The notes beneath the pieces are model-generated. The model was not told where the DNA came from. It ran no database searches and saw only the letters and a program-made list of their open reading frames with translations. Of a stretch of DNA of 64,000 nucleotides, positions 43,851-55,500 are shown in pieces. The position numbers were made by a program, and so were the translations under genes. Source of the stretch: Clytia hemisphaerica (lineage: Eukaryota > Cnidaria > Hydrozoa > Leptothecata > Clytiidae); assembly GCA_902728285.1 (NCBI GenBank), contig CACVBU010001154.1, positions 1 through 64,000 of the forward strand, given 5' to 3'. How positions within the stretch are numbered: the stretch's first letter is position 1; each line of letters starts with the position of its first letter.

Positions 43851-43923
43851 AGACCAATCAGGTAGTTTCTAGAAAAACTGCTTTTAAGTTTTGTTAAAAA
43901 TTTGAAATAATTTTGTTTACATA

Positions 43924-44182
43924 CACGTTTTTTTTTATATAAGGAACCTTAACTTTGCTCTGAGCCTGGAGTTCCTTATTTTTACAGAAAATTTCAGCCT
44001 CAAAGTTCCTTTTGAGTTCCTTATTTACATAGCTAGTTCAAGTGAAAACTCTTACTTTTACTGTTCCTCAGAACTTGTTTTCTTATTCTTAGCCTGAGCA
44101 GTTCCTTAACAATTCCTTATTTTTTGGACTACTTTCAGCCTCGAGTTCCTTATAAACGTGTTCCTTATAAAAAAAAAACGTG
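43924..44182. mobile_element. 259-bp MITE upstream of FCF1, TA duplication
   Basis: CACGTTTTTTTTTATATAAG and inverted CTTATAAAAAAAAAACGTG form the ends; TA flanks at 43922-43923 and 44183-44184. The interior has repeated GAGTTCCTTAT motifs. It ends 141 bp before the FCF1 start codon, so it may lie in the promoter. Confidence 0.75.
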
Positions 44183-44323
44183 TATGTTATTTTGCTAATC
44201 AAGAATTTTTTTGTTTAACAAAGAAAGTAAATAAAAAAAGGAAAATTGACGGAAAAACAAAAATGAAAAATGCTAAGTAACCATAATCAAATCAACTGAA
44301 TTTGACGCAAACAAGAGCAAAAA

Positions 44324-47300
44324 ATGGTAAGTTCCCCTAACTTTCATTTCAATCAATTTGAATTTTCAAGTGCAGTGTAGAAAATTAAATGGGGTTTGAG
44401 GGTTTTGAATAGTACAACTTTGTGGATTGCCAATTTTTTCTCTTATTTTCTTTCTTTCGAAATGTTCCACTTAGGAGTACCTTTCCCACAACAATCATAT
44501 CAAACAACCAATATTTATATTTTTTTCCGATTTCCTTCAAAAAAATATTCCACTTTGGAGTACCTTTTCAACAGCACTAGTTCCATACTAAACAACTTTT
44601 TAATTACCTTAGGGTAAAGCAAAGAAATCAAGAAAGTTTGCAGCCGTCAAACGGATGATCAACCCAAAAGATCAACGAATGTAAGACCTTAACTGTACAC
44701 TATTTTTATATAAGAACAATTTCATAAGAATGATGAGGCTCAGAATCGTAAGAACAATTTAAGAACAATGCTGGGCCTGAATTTACTCAATTTTAAGCAA
44801 TTTAAGCTTGGTCCTCACTTGTGCAAAAAACCGCGTTTAAGTGTGTCTAAGTGCGTTTAAGTGCGTCGAACACACTTTTGCTTTCTAGTGAGTACGTTCG
44901 CTAAACGCACTTAAGCGCACTTAGACGCACATAAACGTCTTTATTTTGCTAGGCGCACTTAAACGCGAATATCAAAGTGTAAACACTATTCAGTCCTTTT
45001 GAAATTTGAAGAGAGAGGGGGATTTCTTCATCGTGTTTAAGTGCGCCTCTGGTTGGTAGAGGAGTCAGCCTTATCAAGGACTTTTCCCGTTTTAATTTTT
45101 CAGAAAAGCAAATCAAGAAAAGAAAGAAGCAGAACTTAAAAAGAAGGAAGAAAACAAAGTTCGCCGAGTGTAAGAATCAACATAGCCATGTCATTTTTTG
45201 GTAGTTTTCATTCATAACTACACTTTAGCCTGAACTCTAGTTTTTGCTATTTTCTCCACTCGCTCAATTTGTGCAGGAAAAAGTTTTTGGCTGAATTCAC
45301 GGTGAAAAGCTGCAACAGTTCAATAATAAATTATATCATTGAAGTTTTTCACCTTGAATTCACCCAATATCACCCAAAAGATTTTTTTTTACTTTTCCTA
45401 GACCGAGGAGGTTGACGCAGCACTTCATTTTCCATCTAAACCAAACTTTTATTTTTTTTTTTACAGGGAGCAATCATCTTCAGCATTGTTTTTCCAATAC
45501 AACACACAACTAGGCCCTCCGTACAGAGTGCTGGTGGACACCAATTTCATCAATTTTTCAATTCAACACAAATTAGATATCTTTCAATCCATGGTAGATT
45601 GTCTTTACGCAAAATGTGAGTTTGTAAAACACATATTTCCTATTAGTGGATTCATGTAAAAAAGTCACGAAAAACGTCGAGAAAGTCTCTGATTGGCTAA
45701 AATATTGCACATACAAGCATATTTTTTCAAAATATCCAGAGTATGAGGTAATCTTTACATGCCTCCGCGAATCAAAAGTTTGTTTACTCGACGTTTTTTC
45801 GTCACTTTTGTATGAATCTGCTAATAGGAAATATGTGTATTCTCAATTGACTTTACCTGAGATATTTTCCTTCCCATCTCCTTATGAGGGTCTATGAGGT
45901 TTTCTCCATCTCCATCGAACCGTTAAAATAAGCTTATTATAACTTTCCGCATCTATGCTTACATCTGCGAATTAACATCAATTTGCTTACCCCATATTAA
46001 AACAAGAGAAAGAACATTCTCTCCTTTTTGGCGCTGCGCCAGCACAAATTTTAAGAAATCCTTTTTGTTTATTCTGCTATGTCAGCATAGAGGCGCGCCT
46101 CTTTTCTATGCCATAAAGAAGAATATCTTTAAAGAAGAAATTAACGATGGTCTTAAACTTCTTTTATTATCCCCTGTAAACAGGTATCCCCTACATCACA
46201 GATTGTGTGATGGCTGAAATCGAAAAACTGGGATCACATTATCGTGTTGCTCTAAGGTAAGCATTTATTGATATCGTGATGAGAAATTCTATTTCACTTA
46301 TGGCTAAACAAGTTTCTTGGGCTAAATTAACCCAAAGTCAGATAAAAGGTAAGATCTTGTCACTAATAATAATTAATAGTTAATAATCATTCTGTACTTT
46401 ATACATTTTTTCGTAGAGTGGCAAAAGATCCTCGTTTCGAACGTTTACCGTGTATGCACAAAGGGACGTATGCCGATGACTGTCTTGTTAACCGAATTTC
46501 ACAGGTAAAAATGATGTCATCCTTTGGAGCCAGGGAGCTAATAGAGTCTCTTTAACTCTAACCTCTATAACTTGAATGTCTCCACAACTTGAAAAAGTTT
46601 TCTCGTCCATTCAGTTGAAAATGCTTTAAAAATCTTACTCCGTAACTCGAAATTCTTTAACTCGAACAAATTTGTGCTCCCCTTACGGGTTCGAGTTTAT
46701 AAAGATTCCAATATGTACCTTTATATGTGGTTGTTGAAAAGGGATTTTCATTATTTCATTTTCAGCACAAATGTTACATCGTGGCGACGTGTGATCGTGA
46801 TTTGAAAAGGAGGATACGAAAAGTTCCTGGAATCCCTATCATGTATTTGTCCAAACATAAGTAAGATATTCTTCGGAAGTGAAAATTCATTCATCATTTT
46901 ATAACTGAGATTACAAGGAGAATCCGGCATACAGACATTTTCTAATGGTGGTACTGGACGCTACTGCCACCTCCAAAGCCTCCCCCACCTTCATAACTCT
47001 ATCTTTCAAATGATCAACGACCCAGAATGTTTAATTGCTTTTTTTTATTTTTTTTTTTCAGATATAGCATTGAACGAATGCCGGACGCTTTCGGAGGTAA
47101 GTTTCATTCTCGGAAATTTTTTCTCAACTGCAAACCTCAACTGTATCATACCGGGTGCGCCACAAAAAATTTTCTCTCTTTTAAACTAAATTTCTCGAAA
47201 TCTAAAATTTTTAAAAGAACCATTTCTATTTCATTGGAAAGAAGAAAGATAAACTTAAATTTTGATGCGTCATTTATTAAATTCGAATCATTAGATCAAA

Positions 47301-48046
47301 AGTTATGTTCAATTGAACAAAAAAGTTACTTTCAAAAAGTGCTTGAAAACGTTAAAAATAGACCTATCAAATTAAACAGAAGCATAATTACATGATACAT
47401 CAGTATTTTCGAATCAGTCATTAAAAAATGATAATTAGCTTTCGAAATAATCTTTTGTTATATAAAGGAAGGTTGAATTTCAATAAAAGGAAGAAAATTC
47501 GTCGAAAAAGGCCAAAAAATCTGGTAAAATTCTTTATACATCAAATATGGGTTTCGAGGTTAATCCAGCCTTACATAGACTTTTTCCGGTCTATAACCAA
47601 AAATCTGAGGAAAATTTAGGTAAAAGTAAATTAAATTTATTTTGATGAATATTTTAAACTCTTGTTGACCCTTCAGTTTCAAAATTTATGTGTTCTTAAT
47701 CATGTAAGGGCTTTTGCGACTACCAAATTTTAAATACAAATTTGATAGGTCAATTTTCAACGTTTCCGAGCACTTTCTGAAAGTAACTTTTTTATTCAAT
47801 TGAGCATAACTTTCGATCTAATGAACCGAATTTAATAAATGACCCATCAAAATTTAAGTTTATCTTTTTTCTTTCCAATGAAATGGGAGTGGTTCTTTTA
47901 AAATTTTTGGATTTTGAGAAATTTAGTTTCAAAGAGAGAAACTTTTTTGTGGCGCACCCGGTATCAAATTTTTAACTGAAATTTTAATGACCCATAGAAT
48001 GAAATTAACCTATTGACATCTTTCTTTTTCAGCTCCAAAAAATTAA
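44324..48046 (+). CDS. FCF1: rRNA-processing protein FCF1 (UTP24), 196 aa
   Basis: Nine exons: 44324-44326 (ATG only), 44613-44680, 45104-45169, 45467-45615, 46184-46256, 46417-46504, 46766-46860, 47062-47096 and 48033-48046. All introns are GT-AG and the 591-nt total is in frame. The protein starts [16 protein letters not shown] and ends [12 protein letters not shown], close to other animal FCF1 proteins (about 198 aa). The PIN nuclease domain shows [28 protein letters not shown] and [16 protein letters not shown], with the expected acidic residues. FCF1/Utp24 acts in the nucleolar SSU processome and is the endonuclease for early pre-rRNA cleavages around 18S. Exon 1 contributes only the start codon and exon 9 only the last five codons. 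A TA-flanked MITE fills most of the last intron. Confidence 0.97.
44840..44965. repeat. GCGTTTAAGTGCG inverted repeat in FCF1 intron 2
   Basis: Multiple GCGTTTAAGTGCG-type units on the left face CGCACTTAAGCGCAC units on the right, forming a hairpin-prone palindrome, probably a small foldback element. Confidence 0.6.
47151..47961. mobile_element. 811-bp long-TIR MITE in the last FCF1 intron
   Basis: Inverted arms of ~240 bp (47151-47395 and about 47698-47961) start CCGGGTGCGCCACAAAAAA and end TTTTGTGGCGCACCCGG. TA flanks both sides. The middle has no transposase. The two minor open frames at 47027-47619 are inside it and not genes. Confidence 0.85.
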
Positions 48047-48126
48047 AATCACCAACAAAAGACAGATTTTATATTTATTTTTACTGGATTTTTTAAAGGA
48101 AATACATTTTTAACAATCGATGCCAT

Positions 48127-48132
48127 AATAAA
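48127..48132 (+). terminator. AATAAA poly(A) signal of FCF1
   Basis: AATAAA lies 81 bp after the FCF1 stop codon; the position suits a short 3' UTR. Confidence 0.5.
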
Positions 48133-48209
48133 ATGTTTTTATTATGAACGCGATAACATTTCCCGATTCTAAAAGCTTTGCGCTGCCGCTAAATTTTCGT
48201 TCCTGTTTA

Positions 48210-48380
48210 CCTTATCGGGAAAAGCTTCGTCGGGGAAAAGTGACGAAATTTTGGCCAAGTGACGAATATTTTTCCCCGACGAAAATTTTCCCCGGCCTTA
48301 ATGCGTTTACCAACTACCAGCAAGTGACGAATATTTTTCCCCGATGAAAATTTTTCCCGACGAAGTTTTCCCAGATAAGG
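48210..48380. mobile_element. 171-bp MITE, TA duplication
   Basis: Ends CCTTATCGGGAAAAGCTTCG and inverted CGAAGTTTTCCCAGATAAGG; TA on each side (48208-48209, 48381-48382). The interior has repeated GTGACGAATATTTTTCCCCG units. The ends resemble those of the 4079 element. Confidence 0.75.
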
Positions 48381-48413
48381 TATCTCAAGATTTCTTGAAT
48401 TTTCATTGATTTT

Positions 48414-49282
48414 TGTTTACATATTTCAATATATTTTCTTTTAGAATATTGAAAATTTTGATTTTTGGGGCCTGGGGACGAGTTTTTCGCCAAAACGAGG
48501 CTAAAACTTTGGGGCAGCCTGGACACTTCAAAAAAGGTCGGATTTGACTGAAATTTGGCACACTTGTTCCTTGGGTGAATATCTGGGGCTGCTTTTTTCA
48601 TTTTTTGAAAATTTTGATTTTTAGGGCCTTGGGACGAGTTTTTCACCAAAACGAGGCTGGCAGCCTGGACACTTCAAAAAAGGTCGGATTTGGCTGAAAT
48701 TTGGCACACTTGTTCCTTGGGTGAATATCTGGGGGTGTTTTTTTCATTTTTTGAAAATTTTCATTTTTGGGGCCTGGGGACGAGTTTTTCACCAAAACGA
48801 GGCTGGCAGCTTGGAGACTTTAAAAACGGTCCGATTTGGCTGAAATTTGGCACACTTGTTCCTTGGGTGAATATCTGGGGTTTTTTTTTCATTTTTTGAA
48901 AATTTTGATTTTTGGGGCCTGGGGACGAGTTTTTCACCAAAACGAGGCTGGCAGCTTGGAGACTTGTGTGAACAAAAGCCACAAAAGGTTTGAGGAACTT
49001 TCTCCTAAGTTATTTATTTTGAAAGGCTCTTAGGACGAGGACACTATTCTAACGCACATAAAAGAATGAAAAAATTAAGATAAAAACACCCCCAGGTATT
49101 CACCCAAGGAACAAGTGTACCAAATTTCAGCCAAAACGGACAAAGTATATTTGCTACCTAATACTAAATATTTGAAATGTTACAATTGGGCCTTCTAATA
49201 ACGGGAAAATCTGAAGTTGAGCCCAGTGCGGTGCGCACGTTCGACTATGTTTACATATTTCAATATATTTTCTTTTAGAATA
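48414..49282. repeat. Minisatellite-bearing insertion with 35-bp direct flanks
   Basis: A 35-bp direct repeat (starting TGTTTACATATTTCAATATA, ending TTCTTTTAGAATA) occurs at 48414-48448 and 49248-49282. Between the copies are about four direct ~150-bp units of the family seen at 10240, a partial inverted unit near 49090-49145 (CACCCAAGGAACAAGTG), and the tail ending GCGCACGTTCGACTA. The repeated flank contains a splice-acceptor-like TTTTCTTTTAG. Confidence 0.8.
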
Positions 49283-49629
49283 CCTAAAAAAAAGTTTAAA
49301 ACATATAAAAATCAACTTGGCTCTTGGAGTTTCTGCCTATCTATTGGTTTCATTGGTTTGATAAAGCATGATTTTGGAAATCAACTAAATTATCGTGAAA
49401 AGGATTTGATCTTTGTGTGGTAATTGTTGTTGACAAGAGCAAATTTTCTATTTTACAAACACATTTGCTGTAAGATCAGAACTACCTTTACCTCGGTAAT
49501 GACTGATGACTTCTGACGTATTGCCGATTCCAAGGTAAGCTTTGGAAAGGTTGAAGATTCCATATAGCCATTCGGGCTTTGAACAGAGTGGTTGGTTCTT
49601 AAACTTATTTAATTTCCCAAGAAAGCACA

Positions 49630-50913
49630 ATGAGTTTTGACGTATTACCGAATGAAATGTTGAAACATGTCATATCATTCCTGTCTAAGAAGGATGCCAA
49701 AAAGGTCTCCCTCACTTCAAAAAGGATGTACGATTTGACTTTGGACAGAATTTGGTACAGAATCTATCCGAAGTTCAGTCACTATCGTGAGTTAGAGGAT
49801 CGAAAAGACTCTGACTTTATCAAAAAGCTTTTACATTTACCAATTCGTGAAATGAGTATATGGTATTTTTCGAAATTTTCTTTTGAAGAAATTCAAACAG
49901 CTTTTCCACAGGTCAAACTTTTATATGGGGACATTAATGTAACAAGGAAACTTGGCCTCAAAGACTTCGATCGATGCACATTGCCTATCATTATAAATAC
50001 AAACATGTTTTGTCATTATAAATACAAAAATGTTTATGATCTTTTACAAGTGATAGAAACATACAATGTTGTCAAACTAGACATTAATCATATTTACCAG
50101 ATCTTCAGCTGGGACCCATCACCGTTATCACCCTACATTCTCGACATGTTCATTGATAAAGTCCCATCAATAAAAATTTCTCTGGACTCTCTTCCATTTA
50201 ATGAAGAAAATGGTGAAGAGTTTTGCAAAATTATGTCGAAGAATGAAAATTGTGAGATCTACTACGATCGATATTCCACGAACATCAATAGGCTCACAAC
50301 AAATGATATCAAATTAATGGCAAAGTATGATATAAAGATAACTGAGCTTTCAGAATGTTGTCTGAAGTATTGGGAGCCATCACCTTATGATTGCTCTCTC
50401 CAAGAAATGGCTGATGCGCTTGCCAAACTGAAACACCTCAAATCTTTCGTTGTTACTGGTCTAAAACCTTTGCCACTAACGTTAATCGAACATTTTTCCA
50501 AGTTGCCGATAACACGTCTTAATATTTCATGTCTTGATATCTCTGAAAAAGACAAGATTGAGAAAGTGGTGCGGACATTGTCCAAAATCAAAGCTCTTCG
50601 TCATTTTTCAATCAATCGTCAATTCACTGGTTGTAAGCTTAAGCCAAATGATCTAGCAATATTCAAAAGTTTACCAGTCAAATCGATTTCTTTATCTTGT
50701 TTACGTTTAACTAAAGAGAATATTGCAGAGTTTCATCCAATCATCGCACAAATGAATGTAGAGAAAATTATTATTCGAAACAAAGAAAAGAAATTGGTGG
50801 ATATTGAAAACCATGGGCTTGATGGTATGTACAAAAATATTTGCCTGGCAAAATCAATCAACTTAATAGGGTGTGCGGAACGCAAAGCGAAGAAATATCT
50901 ACTCCGTTATTAA
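49630..50913 (+). CDS. F-box protein C, 427 aa
   Basis: Intronless frame starting ATGAGTTTTGACGTATTACC, almost identical at the 5' end to gene A. The F-box at residues ~4-45 reads LPNEMLKHVISFLSKKDAKK, VSLTSKRMYDLTLDRIW. The C-terminal region has LRR-like segments (LAKLKHLKSFVV, LSKIKALRHFSI, FKSLPVKSISLSCLRLTKEN) colinear with gene A but more diverged, plus a basic C-terminus (ERKAKKYLLRY). Predicted SCF ubiquitin-ligase adaptor. The 5' end is much better conserved than the substrate-binding part, as expected under changing substrate selection or after gene conversion. Confidence 0.9.
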   Translation: MSFDVLPNEMLKHVISFLSKKDAKKVSLTSKRMYDLTLDRIWYRIYPKFSHYRELEDRKDSDFIKKLLHLPIREMSIWYFSKFSFEEIQTAFPQVKLLYGDINVTRKLGLKDFDRCTLPIIINTNMFCHYKYKNVYDLLQVIETYNVVKLDINHIYQIFSWDPSPLSPYILDMFIDKVPSIKISLDSLPFNEENGEEFCKIMSKNENCEIYYDRYSTNINRLTTNDIKLMAKYDIKITELSECCLKYWEPSPYDCSLQEMADALAKLKHLKSFVVTGLKPLPLTLIEHFSKLPITRLNISCLDISEKDKIEKVVRTLSKIKALRHFSINRQFTGCKLKPNDLAIFKSLPVKSISLSCLRLTKENIAEFHPIIAQMNVEKIIIRNKEKKLVDIENHGLDGMYKNICLAKSINLIGCAERKAKKYLLRY

Positions 50914-51194
50914 TGCAGAATTACAAAAAAAGAAAAACTAATAGGACCTTACAATTTACGTTGAATTTATTGCTAGTGAGAATGTTTGAAAAATTAGAAA
51001 GACAGAGGTGTTCCAAAAGCGCCTGGGGGTATTTGAAAAGTCATTATTTGTACTCGATTTTGTGATACTTTTATAACAGTTTTAAAAAATCTTGCTGATC
51101 AAAATTACTGCTCAATATAACTTTCCGCAGGGTAAAATAACAAAAAATAATATCAAAAATAATAAAAACTAAAACTCTAAAAACTAGCATCATA
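50914..51194. other. 3' flank of F-box gene C
   Basis: Short AT-rich spacer up to the double-foldback element; no gene seen. Confidence 0.5.
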
Positions 51195-51655
51195 GCTTTT
51201 ATTATATACCTGTAGGCAAAAGCAGCCATTGAATAATTCCTGATATACCATGGCTATTATACCACGGTAGAATTTTTTTTCAAATTTTGCTTTCAAAGTT
51301 TGATTTTTTTTGTCGCTTTTGTTGTTATCAAAGAAATTCATTAAAAAAAATCTATTGTCAATTTCATAAACAAATTTAATGACTCAAAGTAATTAAGAAA
51401 ATCATTAAAAAAGAAAAACGTTCGAACGTTCGATTATGGGAGTGTTTTAAGTGAAACATTTAACTATTGACATAATTAATGTTTTGTTTTTGCCTCTAGG
51501 TATATAATAAAACATATATTCAATAGGTTTTCGTTGGTTATTGGATTTATTAACCCTCGGTGATGTATATTCAACTCGGCTTCGCCTCGTTGAATATTAC
51601 ATCACCTCAGGTTAATAAATCTCAATAACCAACTTTTACCCATTGAATATCTGCT
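51195..51655. mobile_element. Double-foldback element, copy 2 (reverse orientation)
   Basis: Near-identical reverse complement of 35178-35640, including CTCGGCTTCGCCTCGTTG, TATCAGGAATTATTCAATGG reversed, and the TATATACCTGTAGGC end. It lies between F-box gene C and the LTR retrotransposon. Confidence 0.8.
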
Positions 51656-51681
51656 TAATATCATATGGACTTAGGGGTGTT

Positions 51682-52470
51682 TGTTGTGCACGGAAATAAA
51701 CTGACACAGTTTGGAACTTCGATTGAAGTGAATACGATTGTTCAAACTGAAAATTAAAAATAATGACAAAACTAAGTGAGTAAATATTGAACGAAAAATA
51801 TACAAGAAAATTGAACAGAAATTGACTTAAATCTTGAGAAAATCGATAAAAAACGACCTTAAAGGTATCGTGAAAATCGCACAAGAAATATCATGAAAAT
51901 ATAGCAAAAATGAAATCTAACTGAAATATATCAAAAATTAATCTAAGACCAGACGCCAGAGCCAAATGGGCTGATGAGCAGAAAAACACAGAGAGGCAAA
52001 GGCAGAAAACAACATACCAGGTAGCCAGTATGTTGAAACTGTGAAAGACTGTGCACAAAAGTTGAAAGTTGATAGAATTTGATTTGTGAAAGTTTAGACC
52101 AAAACTGTCTAAGTATGAAACTCCATATTGACGCAACCACACACAAAGCTTCTCATAGCTTGATTAATGATTCATGAAAATCGAGAGAAAAATATGCATA
52201 CTTGAACAAAAATTGAAAATACTAGATAACTGCCTAAGTGTGAATAAACTAATTATATGACAAAAATGATACAAAAGAACTTAAATTGACTGCGTAAAAT
52301 TAATTGTCAAGAGACATTGAATAAAGAAATGACGTGAGACCAAAACAAAAGACTGAAATGAAAGACACAAAAGACACTGACACGAAGGGACGCACAAGAC
52401 ACGGAGTGAAATTAAATTTTTGTCCATTTTTCTAAGTAAATTAAAATCGCATGGTTTGACATGCACAACA
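51682..52470 (-). repeat. 3' LTR of the BEL/Pao-type element
   Basis: 789-bp terminal repeat, nearly identical to 55864-56653. With respect to the minus-strand element this is the downstream LTR, bordered by the polypurine tract. Confidence 0.92.
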
Positions 52471-52552
52471 TTCCCCCACCATGGGCCAAAAATTTAATCA
52501 TAGTTGACCAAGATGACAATTTTCTCCCAGGTAGTTAAGTTCTGAGCTTGAA

Positions 52553-55500
52553 CTAGTCAGGGTCATAAAATGAATTAATCACAACGAGACTGCTATATTT
52601 GACGATTTCGTTTATAGACGTTTGATCTATGACGGATGACGTTAAGAAGTAGCAACAGATGAGTTGGAATTTTTCCAGTGTTGATTTCATGAGGCTGGAT
52701 AAGTGTGAATCGTGTAAACAACTGAAGTCCATTTGGAATGGATACAATACTGATAAGTTGGTTGAAAGACGATTGATGATTGGTATCCAGATTGCAGATT
52801 GAGATAGACTGACTGTTGAATTCGTGAGTTTGAATGCTTTCGAGATACTTGACCTTCTTTGGATGAAAGAACCAATGACATGATTAAGGTTTGACGTGAT
52901 TTCGTTGGACGTTGCTGGCGATGATGATAAAGACTTGACAATTTGATCGTTTGGTATTATTTGATTTGATTCGTTGAAATTTGGGATCTGTGACATAACT
53001 GATGCTTTTATACTATTTTTCTCGTTTTGATTTGATGACTCATTGATGTTAAGTTTGTGAGGCATTTGATCGACTTTGATTGCGATATTCATGTGATTGG
53101 ATGAATCTGTAATGGGTGACTGAGTTGATTTGATCGATCGAGTCTTCGACGGAATTTCGATAGGCGAGTCGATTGGATGTTCTTTTTGATCGTTGATGTT
53201 GATTGATTGGTTCGATTGATCCTCTTTACTTAAAGGGAAGTATTTCAAAGATGTTGGGTGGTCTGCATTGAACCCGAGTAAAGGAGTTTTGATTGGATGG
53301 ATCGTATTATGATAAACTGATGTGAAGTTTGAAGATACATTGAAACAACGGAAGGAAGGGTGTGGACCAGCGATTACTCCTCTTCCACCACTTGAACTAG
53401 TAAATAGTGATTCGAGTATTGTCAGTCCTGATGGCATTTGATAAACGTGTTTTGGGAAGTACTTCAGATGTTTGACGCCAATCATCATATGAACGTCACC
53501 ACCAATTGAGCGCGGAAGTTTCGGTAATGGTTTGAGTCCACCAGCCTTTGAATACGATTCGTCGATGTCTTTGTGAGCTTCGATGAGTGAAAAAGTTGGA
53601 AATGTTGATGTGATTTTTGGGATGCAGGGTCCGGTAAATGAAACCATTTCTCCATTGCTCAGTGGAAGTTTGACGATATAACGACCAAGTGTTGATTTTG
53701 TAATACTGTTTCCAACACCACCAAGAATGACTGGTTTTGACGACGCTTTGATTGCATTTGATCCAAGTAGCTTGATTGCTTTTTGGCTGACAACAAAGTC
53801 ACTACAACCATTATCAAAGAAAATGAGGAGCTTGTTTTGATTGATTTGAATTTCTTGGAGCATGTAGATACCTCTGTCTCCATCTTTGTCAACGGTTTGG
53901 AACGATTCAGTGTGAAATGATAAACTGATGTTTTTCGTAAAGCTTGGAAGATCTGGATTTCTGAAGAACCTTTCCTTGAATTTCTCGAGCAACTCGACAT
54001 TGGCAGGCTCCTCCTTGTGCTCCTCACAAACCAAGACGTGTTTTCGGACTGAATACTTTTGATGCGATTCGTCGGGACAAACGAAGTCGTGTTGGCATTT
54101 ACCATCCTTGTGTTTTCCAGATGCACTGGCTGCACCTGGAAACAAACATTGAAAGCAGTACCCCTTTGATTTCAAAAGGGAGAGGCGACTTGCAGGTGTC
54201 ATTTCTGCAAACAGTTGACAAGTGTAATATTGAATTAATCTCGTCTGGCCTGGGCCTGATGTGGCAACATGATGATCTACTCCAGCAGGTGTTTCACACA
54301 AAGCACATAGAGGATTTGAGGTATCAGAGACATAAGAATTAGGATGTCCGTACCTCGTATCCTTGGTGTTCTTTGATGAATCCTTTGGTTTGTTGTTGTC
54401 GTTTGATTTTGATGAGTCGTCTCGAAGGATAAGTTTTTGTTCAGCTATTCGACGTTCTTTCGTAAGGAATGTGATCATTTTCGTCCAAGTTTCTCTGGGT
54501 GTGAAGTCATCTTCATAGGTTTCTGAAAGGAATCGCGTCGTTCTGCCATCTCCAAGAAGATTTTGAATGTGAGTGAGGGTGTCTCCATAATAAAGGTGTT
54601 CCTCAATATCATGTTTTTTAGCCAGAGCTGCCATTTCTTGCATCATGCTGATGAGATTGCTGATATCAGATACGACTTTTTCCGGGTTTTTCTTTGAGAT
54701 TTCAATTGATTTGAGTTGATTGATCTTTTTCTTGAGCATCATCCTGGTGTCACCGAATGCTTCTTCGAGACGTTTCCAAATTTCGTCGATCGACTCAAGG
54801 TTTTTGACCATGGTGTATGCTGGATCAGCAAGGTAATTGTTGACTAACAGATCTGGTAGATAGCTCTTGGGAGTTGATGATAGATGAACTTTTTCGAAAT
54901 TAGAGCGAAAGGTATAATAGTCTGATTTGGAATCATACCCAGTAAATTTGTCAAGATGAATGTTCAGTTTATTGCGTTTGAATTCTGAGTGTACATCTAG
55001 TTCACGATTACTTATTTCAATGCTCAAGTTGTTCATAAAAGTTTGACGTAAAGTGTCTAATTTGAAATATCTCTCACCAAGTTGTTTGATTGTGGCTTTG
55101 ACCAGTGCATTAGTGGTAGATGTTTGGAGGCATTCCTTGTAGGAATCTGAAATCTTGTTGAACTTTGTTTCGTTTGATGGTATCTCTTTTCGCCAATTCA
55201 GGAGTTCGATTGATGCTGAATCAGCAGGGATCCTTTTGAACTTCAGTTCCAGCCCATCGATGGCTCCTTTGGCCCACTGCATATTGAATTCCAGTGTTTG
55301 TTCTTTGTGCGCGATGAACTCGTCGACTCGTTTCTTTTCCTTGGTGACAGTGATCTTGGAGTTGTATTCCTTCGAGTCCTGTATGTACTTGGTGATTTGA
55401 TCCAGGCCTGTCTTGATTGTAAGTTGGAGATCGTCCGATAAAGCTTCTCCCGATGACACAATTCTGCGTGATTTGGTACGGATTGATTTCCGCATTAATT

